Below are positions 24,205 to 36,812 of a stretch of DNA of 64,000 bases, one piece after another. The stretch comes from Choanephora cucurbitarum (taxonomy: Eukaryota > Mucoromycota > Mucoromycetes > Mucorales > Choanephoraceae). Each line of letters starts with the position of its first letter. Positions within the stretch are counted from its first letter, which is position 1. Made by a program: the position numbers and the translations under genes. The DNA lies in the NCBI GenBank assembly GCA_025331435.1, contig JAIWNI010000015.1, positions 124,001 to 188,000 of the forward strand, in the 5' to 3' direction. The notes beneath the pieces were generated by a model that saw nothing but the letters and a program-made list of their open reading frames with translations, made no database searches and was not told the origin of the DNA.

Positions 24205-24681
24205 TTAACTGATTCTGAAAACTAAAGAAAAGATATCATGTTCTATCAAAATCTGCACATACTTTATGTTCTTTTTTTTTATTAGAGCGCCGCATAACTT
24301 CATGTCGTGAATTGTCCTTCTCTTTCTTGCACTTGCGTTGCACAAAAAAGGACACATAACAATACTAAGTAGATCTCTTTCGATCCAAATATCAGGTAAT
24401 AGAAATATGATAAAAGAAGCAACTTCATTGTATAAAACATATATATGCAAACTGATTTTGAGAAATAATATTGACCTTCAACACATCTATACATATATTA
24501 GCACTTCGTCCTTGAGAGATTTCTTTTTGAGTGCTAATCAAATGCAAAGAAAAACAAACAAACAAACAATGATGTGCCTTGAAAGGAATCGAAACGGCTA
24601 ATAGTGATTTTCATGTATATATATATATATGGGGTTAGGCCATGTTTACCTTTCTTTCCTACTTCTTTAAATAGTACAGAT
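24205..24681. other. Divergent intergenic region with AT microsatellite
   Basis: 477 bp between the divergent F-box and cyclase-family genes. It holds a (TA)n run at about 24616-24630 and AAAC repeats near 24555-24568. No gene is supported. Confidence 0.4.
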
Positions 24682-25744
24682 ATGACCATACCTACCTATG
24701 ATCAATTGCCTATTCATCCTAAACATCCAAAAGGAACCGCATGGGGTGTTTGGGGAGAAGATGACAACATTGGTACAGCCAATTTGTTAACACCAGAACG
24801 CGTCGTCAACGTAATATATACATACATCATCCCTTCTTCTTTATTTTAACTCATATCATTTAGGCAGCTCAATATATCAAGACAGGAAAAAGATTTCCTC
24901 TGAATTGGGGATTAGAACATCCTCGCGTGGCTCTCTTTGGTCGCCAGAAATTTAAACATAATATAATTGAGAAAATGAATGGCCTTCATTTTGATGATAG
25001 TCTTGACGGCTTTAATCTTCAGACATCTTCTCAATGGGATGGGCTTCGTCACTTTTCATTTGTACCTTCGCGTCAGTTCTACAACGGAGTCAAGGTGGAT
25101 CAAATTCGATTGAATACACCTCTATCTGATGATCGTCTGGGTATGCATCATATGGCACAAAAGGGATTAGCGGGCCGTGCTGTCTTGTTGGACTTCCATC
25201 GTTGGGCAGCCCAACATCGTCCAGACTTTGATCCTTTTCAACGTCATGAGATTACGGTAGAGGAACTAGAGCAAGTGGCTGCCTATCAGCAAGTACAGTT
25301 TGAATTAGGTGATATCCTTTTGATTCGAACAGGCTGGACAGCCCGTTATGAACAAGGAGGGCCTGAGGTAGAGGCACTAGCTGGAGATCATTGGCCCTTA
25401 TGTGCTGGTATACAGGCAGGAGAAAAGACGTATCGATGGATTTGGGATCATCAGTTTTCTGCCATTGCAACTGATGCTATTCCTGTAGAAGCTTTACCTT
25501 TTGATGTAGAAGATTGTTGTCGTAAGTATTTTCTGTACATTTCGCTATTGTCATGGTCATTAAATCTTAAATAGATTCTGTCTTGAACGGTGGGTTTGGT
25601 ATGATGTTGGGCGAAATGTTCTATCTCGAAGATCTAGCCCAAGACTCTGTCGAAGATAAAGTTTATACTTATTTCTTTACAAGTGCACCATTGAACTTGA
25701 AAAATGGTATAGCTTCACCTCCTAATGCTATGTGTATTAAATAA
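24682..25744 (+). CDS. Cyclase-family (kynurenine formamidase-like) metal-dependent hydrolase
   Basis: Member of the cyclase family that includes bacterial KynB-type arylformamidases; fungal members of this longer type mostly lack known substrates. Two introns give about 315 residues. The N-terminus has the typical WGVWGEDDNIGTANLLTPE segment, followed by FPLNWGLEHP, the metal-site region SSQWDGLRHF (variant of HxGTHxD), RAVLLDFHRWA, FELGDILLIRTGW and AIATDAIPVEALP. The C-terminal exons give LNGGFGMMLGEMFYLEDLA and FTSAPLNLKNGIASPPNAMCI, the usual end of the family. The first H of HxGTHxD is replaced here, as is common in the eukaryotic group. Substrate not assignable. Confidence 0.85.
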
Positions 25745-25831
25745 ATCAGGACTGTTCTTTTTTTTAAGCTATTTTTTTTTTTGCTTAAAGTCAGAGTGGC
25801 TCTTTTTTTTTTAAAGTAGATATAATATAGT

Positions 25832-27141
25832 ATGGAAAACAAAAAGAGATCAAGATCATCAGACGACATGACGGACAATCAAGCCAAGAAGCGACAAATC
25901 CTCGAAAAAGTCTCTCAATCAACCCTTTTACCTACTTCTGCATTGCTCGAGATCGAAGAAGATTTTCGAGTGATTGTTGGTACTTATGAACGTCTTTTGT
26001 TCGGATTAAATGCCAACTGGTTAGAGAATGTAAGTATAGCTTATTCTTGTACCATATCAAGTAATTAAGTATGTGTAGGAAGAAAAAGTCAAGTTGGAAC
26101 CTGTGTTTATCATTCCTGCCCATACAGCTTGTATTCGTACAGTGGCAGTGGGTGGTCACTTTTTAGCTTCAGGCAGTAGTGATGAGATCATTCGACTGTA
26201 CGATGTTAAGAAGCGCAAAGAATATGGTTCCTTGGGTGGACACCATTCAGGCGATATTACTGATATTCAGTTCCATGGCAAATACATGTTGTCTGCCAGT
26301 GACGATCATCTCATCAACCTCTGGAGAACAAAAGATTGGGAATTCTTGAAAACATTGAAGGGACACAAGTAAAGTATATATGGAATGACAACCTATCTGT
26401 ATGCATACTTATTTTCTTTTTGTGGTTCTCAGAGCCAAGGTCAATGCAATGGCTATTCATCCCACTGGTAAAATTGCTTTATCTGTCAGCGCTGATAGAA
26501 CAGCTATTGTATGGAACCTGATGACAGGTCGTAAGGCAAGCGTAAATAAACTAGGTCGAGGTAAGCTTTATTTATGGAGTCAATTCAACCTATGGCATAT
26601 ATTAATTTTTTTTTTTTTTGCTCAGAGGAACCTATGTCTGTCTTATGGAATACAGCTGGCGATCAATATGCTATCTTGTTTGACAAGTCAATTCAAATCT
26701 ATAAAGTGGCTGTAATGTTTATTTTTCTTATGTATCAATATGGCCTGTACTGACATCACTTTATAGGACGCTAAAGTAGCCCTGACAATCAGCCATCGAT
26801 CTCGTATTCATACCACGCGTTATTTCAAATTAGAGGATACAGAATACATAGTGACAGGAAGTGAAGATAAAACAATTCGCGTTTGGGATACAGCAACAGG
26901 TGATTGTTTAAAGGAAATCAAAGGACATGCGATGCGTATCAAATCAGTGTCTGTGTTAGAGACAGGCAACCGAAAGATCCTTATTTCAGCTTCATCTGAT
27001 GGTATGATCAAGTGTTGGGATTTAGCTGCTTTAATGAAGGATGAAGAGGCAAAAGCCTTGGGCGAATATAACACCAAATGTCGTATTACCTGCATTACAT
27101 CACATGATGGATTCTCAACAGAGCCCACTAAACAACAATAA
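25832..27141 (+). CDS. MAK11: WD40 protein Mak11/PAK1IP1, 60S ribosome biogenesis
   Basis: WD-repeat protein of the Mak11/PAK1IP1 group, which helps load Rlp24 in nucleolar pre-60S assembly. The basic N-terminus (KKRSRSSDD, KKRQILEK) could be a nuclear signal. The family entry IVGTYERLLFGL is followed by WD repeats with family-specific wording: AHTACIRTVAVGGHFLASGS, HHSGDITDIQFHG, LINLWRTKDWEFLKTLKGHK, AMAIHPTGKIALSVSADRTA, EDTEYIVTGSEDKTIRVWD and ISASSDGMIKCWDL. Four to five short introns. The stop is at 27141 after a polar tail. Length (about 350 residues) fits PAK1IP1. Confidence 0.9.
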
Positions 27142-27915
27142 ATAGACGTTTTGTTTTGCAGTTGTATAAGGATAGAAGTGTGTTGTTTCTATAGATTTTT
27201 TCTTCTCTATGCGCACAGAGTGAGTTGACAGTATATTTTTTTTGGTTATCCAGAGGCTTCACATTTGACTAAAACAAAGAAAGAAAGAAAGAAAGAGAGA
27301 AGCAAACGCTGTTTATGTCACATCGATTAAAGGCAATTGAAAACTCAACTGTATGATAATGAGATTTGTATGACAGAGTACTCTGTTCAATATAACAAAA
27401 TAAGTCACTATTATATACATCACCTACTCTCAACTTAACTTTTCGCTTGAGTGCTTGCATTTTTAGTGGACTTAATTTCAGGCTCAATTTCATGCAGCAG
27501 CAACAACAGCAAAAGCGGTGTTATAAAAAGTGAAGAGACATATGGGTGAGTTACGTATCTAAAAGAACTCTGAAAGCAATCATGTTAAACTCAAAATAGG
27601 GTTCTTTAGTGTGTTTAGGACTATTATTTAGGGCTTTGAAAAGATTTTAGAGGTAGCTTTTTCTATAGAAACCTTTTTCAATTTTCTAGAGCAAGTGAAG
27701 CATTAAGGCTTATGTTGTTGGATCATAGCATATTCCTAAACTACAAGCTTATAAACAAGCTATTAAGCATGGTAGCATTACAGGCAAAGAGACCTGAGAA
27801 AATCATTTTGATAGTAACACATGTCTGAATTTCAATGAAGGTTGAAAAGAGCGACAAAGAAATTTACGCCAAATTATTATAGGTTTACATAAAAAAAAAT
27901 TAAGGAGAGAAAAGG
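27142..27915. other. Gene-free stretch, 0.77 kb
   Basis: No gene supported. Contains a GAAA/AAAG repeat near 27278-27300 and CAG/CAA repeats near 27495-27512. A minus-strand frame at 27493-27269 has no recognisable content. Confidence 0.4.
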
Positions 27916-29506
27916 ATGTCAGATAAAGTGCATGCAAAACAAGATAATCAACCCCCAAAGAAAAAGTCATCTCGAGCATGTGCACCATGTAGAAAAAGAA
28001 AGGTAAGTTTCCTTTCTCTTTTTTGATTTCGCTCAAGCTAACCTAATCTCTCAACTAGGTCAAATGCAATGGTGAATTGCCTTGTCAACGATGCATCAGG
28101 TCAGATACAACCTGTTTTTATGATATACCTCAACAAAAGAAAGAGACACCTAAACCAATAGCAGAAAGCCATGAACCGAGATTGAAGCGGATAACTGAAT
28201 ATATGAAACATTATCGCCGCCTTATTCAACCATCCATATCTATACCACCACCACCTATAGTATTACAAGAAAGAGGTAAAAAATAATTAAAAAAGATGCA
28301 ATTGATTCCAGAATCCTGTTGTCTTATCTGTATCCCTTAGGCAATCAACTCAGTATTGACAGAACAGGCCATGGTCTGTACGTACCTGAACATCCCTATC
28401 GACTTGATACACCTTATTGTGCATATGGATCTATCATCACTTCGCCGCCCCAACCACCTCTAATAGAACCCATTCGACATGATCTACTCAAGATTTATTT
28501 CGAATTTATTGATCCAGTCTTTCCATTGTTTCATACGCCTTCTTTTCAGACACAGAATAAGCTACTGCTTTATGCAATTTATGCTGTCTCATCACGATGG
28601 GATATGGTGGAGACACATGAACCTCGAGGATGGACATACTACCAACAGGCTGTTCATCTGTTGGATCGACAAGAGCCTGTTGAGTTAGCAACTGTGCAGG
28701 CTGTTTTATTGCTACTGAAATACAATGAACATGTGCGTCGGCCAGGATACATGTGGCGAACCCGTTATTATTTCTCTATGGCACTGCGTATGTGTCAAGA
28801 TTTAGGATTATCACGTGATTTGAATCTAGCTTTCATTGAAAAGGAATCAAGGAAAAGAGTCTTTTGGGCTATTTATTGCTATGATTTGATGATGAGGTAT
28901 GTTTGCATAGTATCTATTTTTGTAGAAAAACTAACCATAAAAAAATGTAGTATTGAACAGGGCACACTACCTCAACTAAAAGAGACACCCATCATGATAG
29001 ATTTACCTATAGCTTTAACAGACGAATCACCAACAAAGATACAACAATGGACCTTGTTGATTCAGATCATACAACATCAAGCAGCTATTCTCGATTACCT
29101 GAGATCCAAACAAGAAGATTTACAACGCCATCAACTACTGTCAGATCAATTAACAACTACCATGAAACAGATAAATCCACCGCCCTCACCTTCTGAAGAC
29201 CTCTGCTATGCTGTCTGTTTTTTGCATCTTTCTAGTCATTTTGCCGTCATTCTACTTCATCGCGCTCATCTGGATATTTGCTACAACTCAGCTATGATCA
29301 TCAAAGAGATGGTAGAATGGATATTAGCTTGTCATGCTTATGAAGATATGTATTGCTCTATACGAGGCGTACAACAAGTGATACATTATCTATCCGCTGC
29401 TTTTACTATTTTCAAGGAAAAGGGAACGGAAGAAGAAGCGAGCTTTACGTTTCAGTTGATTCAGAAACTAGCGTCTATTTCACCTGTCATTGAAATGAGT
29501 ATGTAA
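27916..29506 (+). CDS. Zn2Cys6 fungal transcription factor
   Basis: Binuclear zinc-cluster regulator. The cluster CAPCRKRK/VKCNGELPCQRC is split by an intron and completed by IRSDTTC, with spacing CX2CX6CX5CX2CX6C. A basic lead (PPKKKSSR) precedes it. A second intron (about 28273-28339) joins QERG/NQLSID using the late acceptor CCCTTAG. The middle shows fungal-specific transcription factor features: EPIRHDLLKIYFEFIDPVFP, LLLYAIYAVSSRW, ALRMCQDLGLSRD and KRVFWAIYCYDLMM. About 455 residues, compact for the family. The direct targets cannot be read from sequence. Confidence 0.88.
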
Positions 29507-30293
29507 ATAAAGTATGCCATTCTAATGCTTTACTATAATCCTTTTTTGAATCAAATGTGTATTGGTAATTTGCATAAGCACAACAGATTTTACCTCATGT
29601 ACTAATGTCTGTCTAACTTGAATAAGAGCTTCTAGCTTCTTTGATTTGGAATAGCCTGAATTCATCATTGTATTCAAATGTTAAGTGATTAAGTTTTTTG
29701 GTGTCTGGCTTCTTTTGTATAGGTAGTTGAAGTATTCGAGCAAATTCTACTGTCTATCATGTATGCTTCTTAGATAACTGCCGATAACACTGTCCTTTTT
29801 CGAGGCATCACTTTACTAATGGGTGTATTCAGGAGATTACCTATAAGATATCTTTAGTACGTTTGATTTGATTCATTCTTGTCCTCAACAGTATTGGCCT
29901 CTCTGAACATTTACCAGACTGTACCTTACTTCAAACTCAACTCCGACTAAGCAATATGTTTGCGTCTATGTGATTTCCTTGAAACCTTTGGTATTGTTCG
30001 CAAAGCAAGACCAAACTACCTAGTACGTATTTGTCAAAACCATATGACCGCCTTTACCTGAAAAGAACGAACCTCATCGAATTCTATTTGTGTAAGCACG
30101 TCATTCAATGACTAATGCTACACTATTCTAAGAAGTGTTCCAATTTTAGGTCAAAAGCCGGTCGGTTGAGAAATGATTGTTCTTCCGCAGTTTTATTTTT
30201 AGCAATCCGCTAATGCACAAGGCTGTCCACACTATAAAAGAAAGAGGTACAAGGAAATTCACCTCTTTTTCACACTTTTTTTCTTCTTCACTC
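29507..30293. other. Gene-free stretch before the eisosome gene
   Basis: About 790 bp holding the 3' region of the zinc-cluster gene and the promoter of PIL1. The last 60 bp before 30294 is pyrimidine-rich. No gene or element recognised. Confidence 0.4.
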
Positions 30294-31734
30294 ATGTTCG
30301 GTTTATTTCATAAATCAAGTGATAAGACTGTATCTGAAAAGGGATTGTCGAACGTCATAGATTATACGGGAAAATCCAGTCGAGATGTTGCTCACCTAGC
30401 TGATAATAATCGTATTTCAGCCAACAACTTGATGGCTTATGGTTCACATATTGGTGATGATCTTACTGTAAGCTCTTTTAGGGAAAAATAAAAAAAAAAA
30501 AGACTTTAGTCTCTAAACTCACATACACAATCAATAGGATGTAACACACAAACTAGGTCAACTTTTGACAGAATGGTCCAATGTTTTGATGGAGTTCTCA
30601 GACACCATGGAACAGTACCGCGACACTTTGAAATCAATTTCTATCAAAGAACAAGCACTCCAGCCAAGTCGCGACCAGAAAAGAAAACTTCAAGAATCTA
30701 TTGAACGTCTACAGTCATCTTATAACTCTTTGGACAAGTTAAATGCACTCAAGGCACAGTTGAAAGAGCTAGAGGAGTTTACAGAGGTAGATGAGGTAGA
30801 AATGGCTAACTTCAAACGTATTGCTACGCGTGAGGGGCTTTATCTCTTATTGAACGGTATGCATGCTATGGCAAGTAAAACAGACATCGTCTCTACCTTT
30901 GGCAAATACATTGTGGATGAGTTGGATGTCGCACCTATTCAGCCGCATCAAACACGTCCTGAATACCAAGCCGCAGAAAAGACGAAACGTATACAGGAGG
31001 ATGCTTTACGTGCAATCGAGATGTGGAAGCCAGATCAGGCAAAAGTTAGACGTACATTAACTTCGCATCACGGAAAAAATCCTTTGTTAGTCAAACGAGT
31101 CGACTCTGTAGCACCTACTCCGCCACCAAAAGATATTCAAACTGAAGGAGAAGCAGTCGAAATCCCAGATCGTATTGGTTCACTGGAAAATCCTGAACAC
31201 TCTTATTATAAACCAGATGAAATGGAACAGCCATTGGTAGAAGAAGCCGAGGAGTTACCTGAAGAAGCTGTGGATCAAGAAGAAAAGAAAGACCAAGAGA
31301 ATGAAGATAATCAATACCAACCTCCATTGGAACCCGCGATGCCTCATCCTTCTGTTCTTCTATCACCTGCCGCTAACACAGCATTATCCAATACTGGCAT
31401 GTCGCCAATGACAGCCAACAATGCCCTCCATCCTCCTCATCCATATTATTACCAACACCAGCCTGCTTTCAATCAACATAATCTATACCAATTCTATCAA
31501 CATTACTTACCCCCTCGATCCTATGAGGAGATGTCGTCCACCTTAAGTCCTGTCTTTCGTGGAAACAGTCCCCTTGAAGATGAAACCCCATCAAGCCATC
31601 ATCAAGATGCTGGTGGGTTTGTACTGCCTTCAGATAATCCCAATTATTATCTGCATGGCAACAATAGTCGTCGTCCTTCAGCTGCATCTTCTGTCAGAAG
31701 CAATCCAACTAGCCATCATGAAGAAGAGGCATAG
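30294..31734 (+). CDS. PIL1: Eisosome core protein Pil1/Lsp1 (BAR domain)
   Basis: Forms the half-tube coat of eisosomes, plasma-membrane furrows, by binding PI(4,5)P2. The start at 30294 is the first Met of the family N-terminus (MFGLFHKSS). One intron (about 30469-30537) joins GDDLT/DVTHKLG. The BAR helices are clear: LTEWSNVLMEFSDTMEQYRD, IKEQALQPSRDQKRKLQESI, LKAQLKELEEFTEVDEVEMA and TREGLYLLLNGMHAMASK. After the BAR domain come an acidic linker and a long low-complexity tail of about 170 residues rich in Pro, His, Tyr, Gln and Ser. The in-frame Met 117 bp further upstream adds unrelated sequence and is less likely. Only one copy is seen here. Confidence 0.92.
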
Positions 31735-33038
31735 CTTAGTAGAAAAAGTTTTTACTGCACAAATAGACTATTTTGTATATAATAGAAAGTTTTAGACTCT
31801 AACAAATCGTAATAAAAAGGATTAAATACAATTTGTTGATTATACAGTGACAAAACTTCAGTTCCTTTTATCTCTTGTAGCTGTTGATTGGCTTGATCTG
31901 ATCTAATATGCAATGCTTCGAAATACCATTCCGACTTGTACTTTTAAAATAAACCTAGCTGCTTCTCACTGACTAACATCATATCAATGACTATCTTTTC
32001 TTAGATGCAAATACTTACGGGTCCACACTTTTTACGGTAGTATTCTCCTTCCCTTGCCTATATTCTAAAGACATTATGTAGCGTCATTACGAGGGAGTTG
32101 ATTCAGAGACTACTAATTTACCATCTTTTTGTTTACATTTTTTTTCTGTTTCTTTGTTGAGTAACCTTTCTCTTTGTTTCACGAGATATCTTTGCATCAA
32201 CTAAACTGCAAAAGGGAAGAAGAGAGACGCGATCTTGGATTTTGATGTTGAATAGAGCCTTTCATCACGAAAGGTTGGATTCGCTATAGATATTACTGAA
32301 TGGCTGCTCATCACCATGTCAAGCGATACGAAGACGGTGAAGAAAAGCGTCCTCCAGGCCAAAGAAAAAAGGCTTGAAGTGTAGGAAAGCCTGAAACATG
32401 TCTTTGTGTTTTGGCATGTTTAAGAATTGATGGTATCAAGATGTCTTGAAGTCGTATGCTTTACTCGTTCTTCTACTAATCCTTTTGAGTTGTTTGGTTG
32501 AACATTAAAAGCGATATTCGAAGAAATTGGTTTACTACATATGGCAACATCGGCAGCAGGATCATTGAAGCTACCAAGAAGCTTGTTCCCAAGACTAGGC
32601 AAATCGAATCAATCGTTCACAATTGTTTTTTGGCCGGTGTTTAGCTCTCGAGTTAACGCTTTGAATATCACTTTATCCACAGAACACCAATGGTTATCTA
32701 CAAAAAGTAAGTCTGCAAAATGACCTTCAAAGCTAATTTTGATTAACCAACACTGTTCAAGTTAGTGACCAATCTTGATTAATTGTAACGTTACCTGTAT
32801 GTACGTCTAATACAATGACATGCCAAATGATTGGGCGAATTACAACAATAAGTTACACAAATAATTAATTAAACACAATCAAACAGATTTTTTCGAGGTT
32901 GCTTTTTTCTGTCTTCTCTTTTGTTTTCCCCTTTTTCTTTCTTTAGTGCACAATTCTAAATCATTTGTAGTAAACAGATCATTTGATTCATTTTCTTCTT
33001 CTCTCTCTTTCTTCTTCTTCTTTTCCTTAATTGTCTGA
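31735..33038. other. Gene-free stretch, 1.3 kb
   Basis: No gene supported. Short frames on both strands (around 32420-32720) have no recognisable domain. The 150 bp before 33039 is strongly pyrimidine-rich (CTTTCTTC-like runs), probably the promoter and leader of the CSC1 gene. Confidence 0.4.
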
Positions 33039-36000
33039 ATGAATGCGAGTGACAGAAAGGAAGACGCCCAATTAACATTGAATGGTATGGCAACGCAGTT
33101 GGGGATCAATGCAGCCATTGCCTTGGGTGTTCTCTTCCTGTTTAATATCTTAAGACCAAACAATTCCTGTAAGCTAATTTTAAGCATGGTGTAAATGGGC
33201 TTTTTTCTTATAGCTTTTTTTTTGTAGTGGTTTATGCACCCAAATATAAATATGCTTCAAAGACGTACGTGTTAATTAAGCTTTGTTTACATAAAAAAAA
33301 AGAATGATCGACTGAAGTTCTATAACAGGAAGCAGCCGCCACATATAGGCCATGGTAACAATTCGACCAAAATCAGTCCAAAAGTTAGACCGAAAGAGAA
33401 TTAACCTTGCTGATGTTACCCATAGGTTTTTTCGCTTGGATTGGACCTGTCCTATATACACCAGATGAAATACTTATCGAAAAAATTGGCTACGATGCGA
33501 CATTGTTTATTCAATTTCTTCGTATGATTCGACGTATGCTTTACATAATGACTTTTGTTGGTGTCATTGTTATTTTACCTGTCAACATTGTTGCCACATC
33601 GCGCACTGGGTAACGAGGCCATTGTTTTTTTTTGTTTTGATTGTACTCAACATTTTCAGTTTTTAGTGAATGGCCACCTGCACCTGGTCTTGAATTTTTG
33701 TCAATCTCAACTATCAATTATTATGATGGTAAATTTCACTATGTCAATGGTGATTTAGGATGGTATTGGTGCCATACCATAGGCACTTGGTTGTTTTCTA
33801 TAATCATCTATGTATTCTTGTGGTTGTTTTATGTGGATTATGTAAAGCTTCGAAAAAGTTATTTCGAAAGTGAAGAATATCAGAAATCGATGAATTCAAA
33901 AACTTTAATGATTTTCAATGTGCCTCCATCGATGCGCTCTGACAAAGCATTAGCTGATTGGGTCAATGGAATGGGGCTAAAATATCCAGCACAGCAGATT
34001 TGCATTGGTACACAGAATGTTGAACTAGGTCGACTTGTGCAGGAACATGAAGATGCAGTTCGAAATCTTGAAATCATCCTATCAAATCATCTAAAAGGTG
34101 ACAAATGCTACAAGAACTAACTCCAGGCGGCAGTTTTTTGACTCTTCTTTTTTGTCTTGGTTTTAGATGGCCATATTGTCCCAAACAAAAAGAGACCTTT
34201 AATGCGTCTAAACGGTTATTTTGGTTGCTTTGGTGGTACAAAAGTAGATGCTATCAACTATTACTCTGAGCTGGTCCAGAGTTTAGATCAAAAGATCACA
34301 GAAGCAAGAAAGAATATCAGTACGAGCAAAAAGACGAGTTATGGTTGGATTTCTTACGAGCGAGTCGAATGGGCACATGCCAATGCAAAATACCTAGCAT
34401 CCAGTGCATCGCCTCTTCGATCCATACCCAAATTGTTGACAGAAGGATCTTTACCCACAGTAGAACTAGCACCACAACCAAAAGATATCATCTGGTCTAA
34501 CTTAGCCATGAACGAACATGTCAGAAGATCTAAGCGACTTGTAGTTACTATCATTTTCTATTGCTTTGTTTTCCTTTGGTTCATCCCCTCCAGTTTTCTC
34601 TCAGCATCCAACAACGTCAAGGACTTTTTCCGTATGACACCTCAGACCAAACAATTCATGAAACACCACCCTATGTTTGTTTCTTTATTGAGTTCTTGGT
34701 TTACACCTATTGTGATGGCCATATTCTTCTTTATTTTGCCCATGATTCTTAGATTTATGTCACAACAACAAGGGTACATGACTGGTACAAGCTTGGATCG
34801 ACAAGTGTTAGCAAAGCTGTTTGTGTTCTTTATTGTTAACAACTTGCTCGTGTTCACTATTTCATCTACTCTTCTATCTATCTATACTGAAATCAAGCAA
34901 GCAGTAGATGGGGGAACCGCTATCAGTGCCTCTGAATTTTATGGCAAAATGGCAGACAATTTGACGAACGTTGTGAAGAACTTGAGTGGTAAAGTGCTTT
35001 TTGTCGCTAAAAGAAAGAAGAAGCTTTATTGATTTCTTTCCTTGTATTTATAGATGTCTCTACCTATTGGGTCAATTATGTGTCTTTGAAAGGTCTCGGT
35101 GTTATTGTTGATCTAGCACAAGTAGTTGTCTTGCTCAAAGTAACTGCTAGGTAAAAACAAATAAATGACAGAAAAGAAAAAGACAATAACAGGATATATC
35201 AATGTAGAAAACTATTTACACAACCAAGTCCGCGTCAGTTACAAGGTAAGTGGGGTGACTTTGTTTGATTGTTAAGTAGCAACGAGTTTAATAACTGTCT
35301 GTCTCTATAGAGTTTACTCGACCTTCACCATTTGATTATCCTTTGTTTTACAACATCTTGCTTTTCTTTTTTACTGTTGGACTTGTCTACTCAGTCATTG
35401 CACCTCTCGTTTTGCCTTTTACTTTGATGTATTTCTTGCTGGCGACAATGGTTTTCAAATACCTTTTGATGTATGTGTTTGTCACTCATGTAGAGACAGG
35501 CGGTCAGATATGGCGATTGCTGTTCAACCGCATATTGGTCTCTACTGTTCTATTTCAAGTGATCATGTTGGCCGTCTTGTACCTTAAAAGTGCACATACT
35601 CCCGCTCTTGTGCTTGTCCCTCTACCTATCATTACGCTGATCTACAAATGGGTTTGTACACGTCGATTCGATCATCTTGTCTATTATTATACACCAGAAA
35701 GAGAGAAGCAAGAAAGCCAGATGTCCTATCCACCTTCTTCGCCCTCTCCTCACAAAAATTCTGTCGTCCATCGATTTGGCGACCCTGCTTTCTTTTCAGA
35801 ATTGCCTGTACCTATGATTCATGAACGCGTACGTCATTTACTACCTAAACTTTATGGTCAACGCAGCGAAACTAGTAAAAAGGCTGTTACAAGTCGTATG
35901 ACTAGAAAGAAAAGCGTGCGTCACGTCTCTGTTATCCATCTTCAGAACAATCCTCAAGGACTTCAATTCCAGAGTGTAACTGACAAAGAATTGGAACTTG

Positions 36001-36557
36001 ATGATTCAACTGAGGGTATCGCAGGCATGTACAAGTTTAACGAAGATATCGAAAGCGAAAACGTGGTTGATCCACCAGACACAAGCTACTACAGTGATAG
36101 CTTTTCATCACAGCCTTACTCAGCAAGCACTGCAAGCCCCATTCGCCGCTTTAGTCAGCGCATTCAACAAACCATTCAAAGCTATACTGGTCATCAAGGC
36201 CATCAAAACGATATGTATTCGCCAACACGTCCTTTGGTATCTCAATCATCAGAATCTTATACAAAAAGCCCGACTCCACATCCACCATTGCAACATCAAA
36301 TGTCAGAAGATATGGAATATTTTGTAGCAGGCAGAGCCTACCGTTCTCATAATCCACATAACTTGAGCCATTCAGCCGATGTTATTGAACTGGCTAACGT
36401 TTACAAAGCAGAACAGCAACCTTATCAGCCTCATCATCACCCTTCACTTCACGATAATTATAACCATTATGTTCGTAATCCAATTGCTGCTTATACCACA
36501 GGGCATGGAAAACAAACAAACCATCCTGAGCAAATGCATAACCCTTCTCAATTCTAG
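33039..36557 (+). CDS. CSC1/OSCA/TMEM63-type mechanosensitive cation channel
   Basis: Multi-pass membrane channel of the CSC1/OSCA (DUF221) family, opened by membrane tension or osmotic shock. The start at 33039 is preferred over a nearby out-of-frame ATG at 33043. Order: a first TM segment (INAAIALGVLFLFNIL); VYAPKYKY; the conserved FFAWIGPVLYTPDEIL; TM2 (VGVIVILPVNIVAT); TM3 (WLFSIIIYVFLWLFYVDYVK); a cytoplasmic RRM-like loop (SKTLMIFNVPPSMRSDKALA, then YGWISYERVEWAHAN); then the TM4-10 core (IIFYCFVFLWFIPSSFL, SLLSSWFTPIVMAIFF, VFFIVNNLLVFTIS, YPLFYNILLFFFTVGLVYSV). Ends in a roughly 270-residue Ser/Pro/His-rich cytoplasmic tail. About eight short introns. Confidence 0.9.
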
Positions 36558-36812
36558 ACTCTCTTAATACAATAAAGTTAAAGAAACATTAGCACATGTC
36601 CTTGTATAATAAGCTAGCTTCTTTTAACCATTCTTTTTTATCAATAAAGCAATCATCTCATGCTTTCCATTCTATTAAATTTGTACTGCTTTCGAAGAAG
36701 ATATTACCCCACTCGTAAGTAATGATTTTTTGACAGTGAATTCTAAAGTAAGTGCGATTTTTTTTTCGAAATCGAAAATCACTTTTTTCTTACACTTTTC
36801 CCTCTGTTGATC

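Noticed and set aside
30177..30293. Upstream in-frame extension of Pil1
   Set aside because: The extra 39 residues match nothing in the family, whose N-terminus begins exactly at the Met at 30294.
32541..32723. 60-residue plus-strand frame
   Set aside because: No recognisable motif and overlapped by an equally open frame on the other strand.
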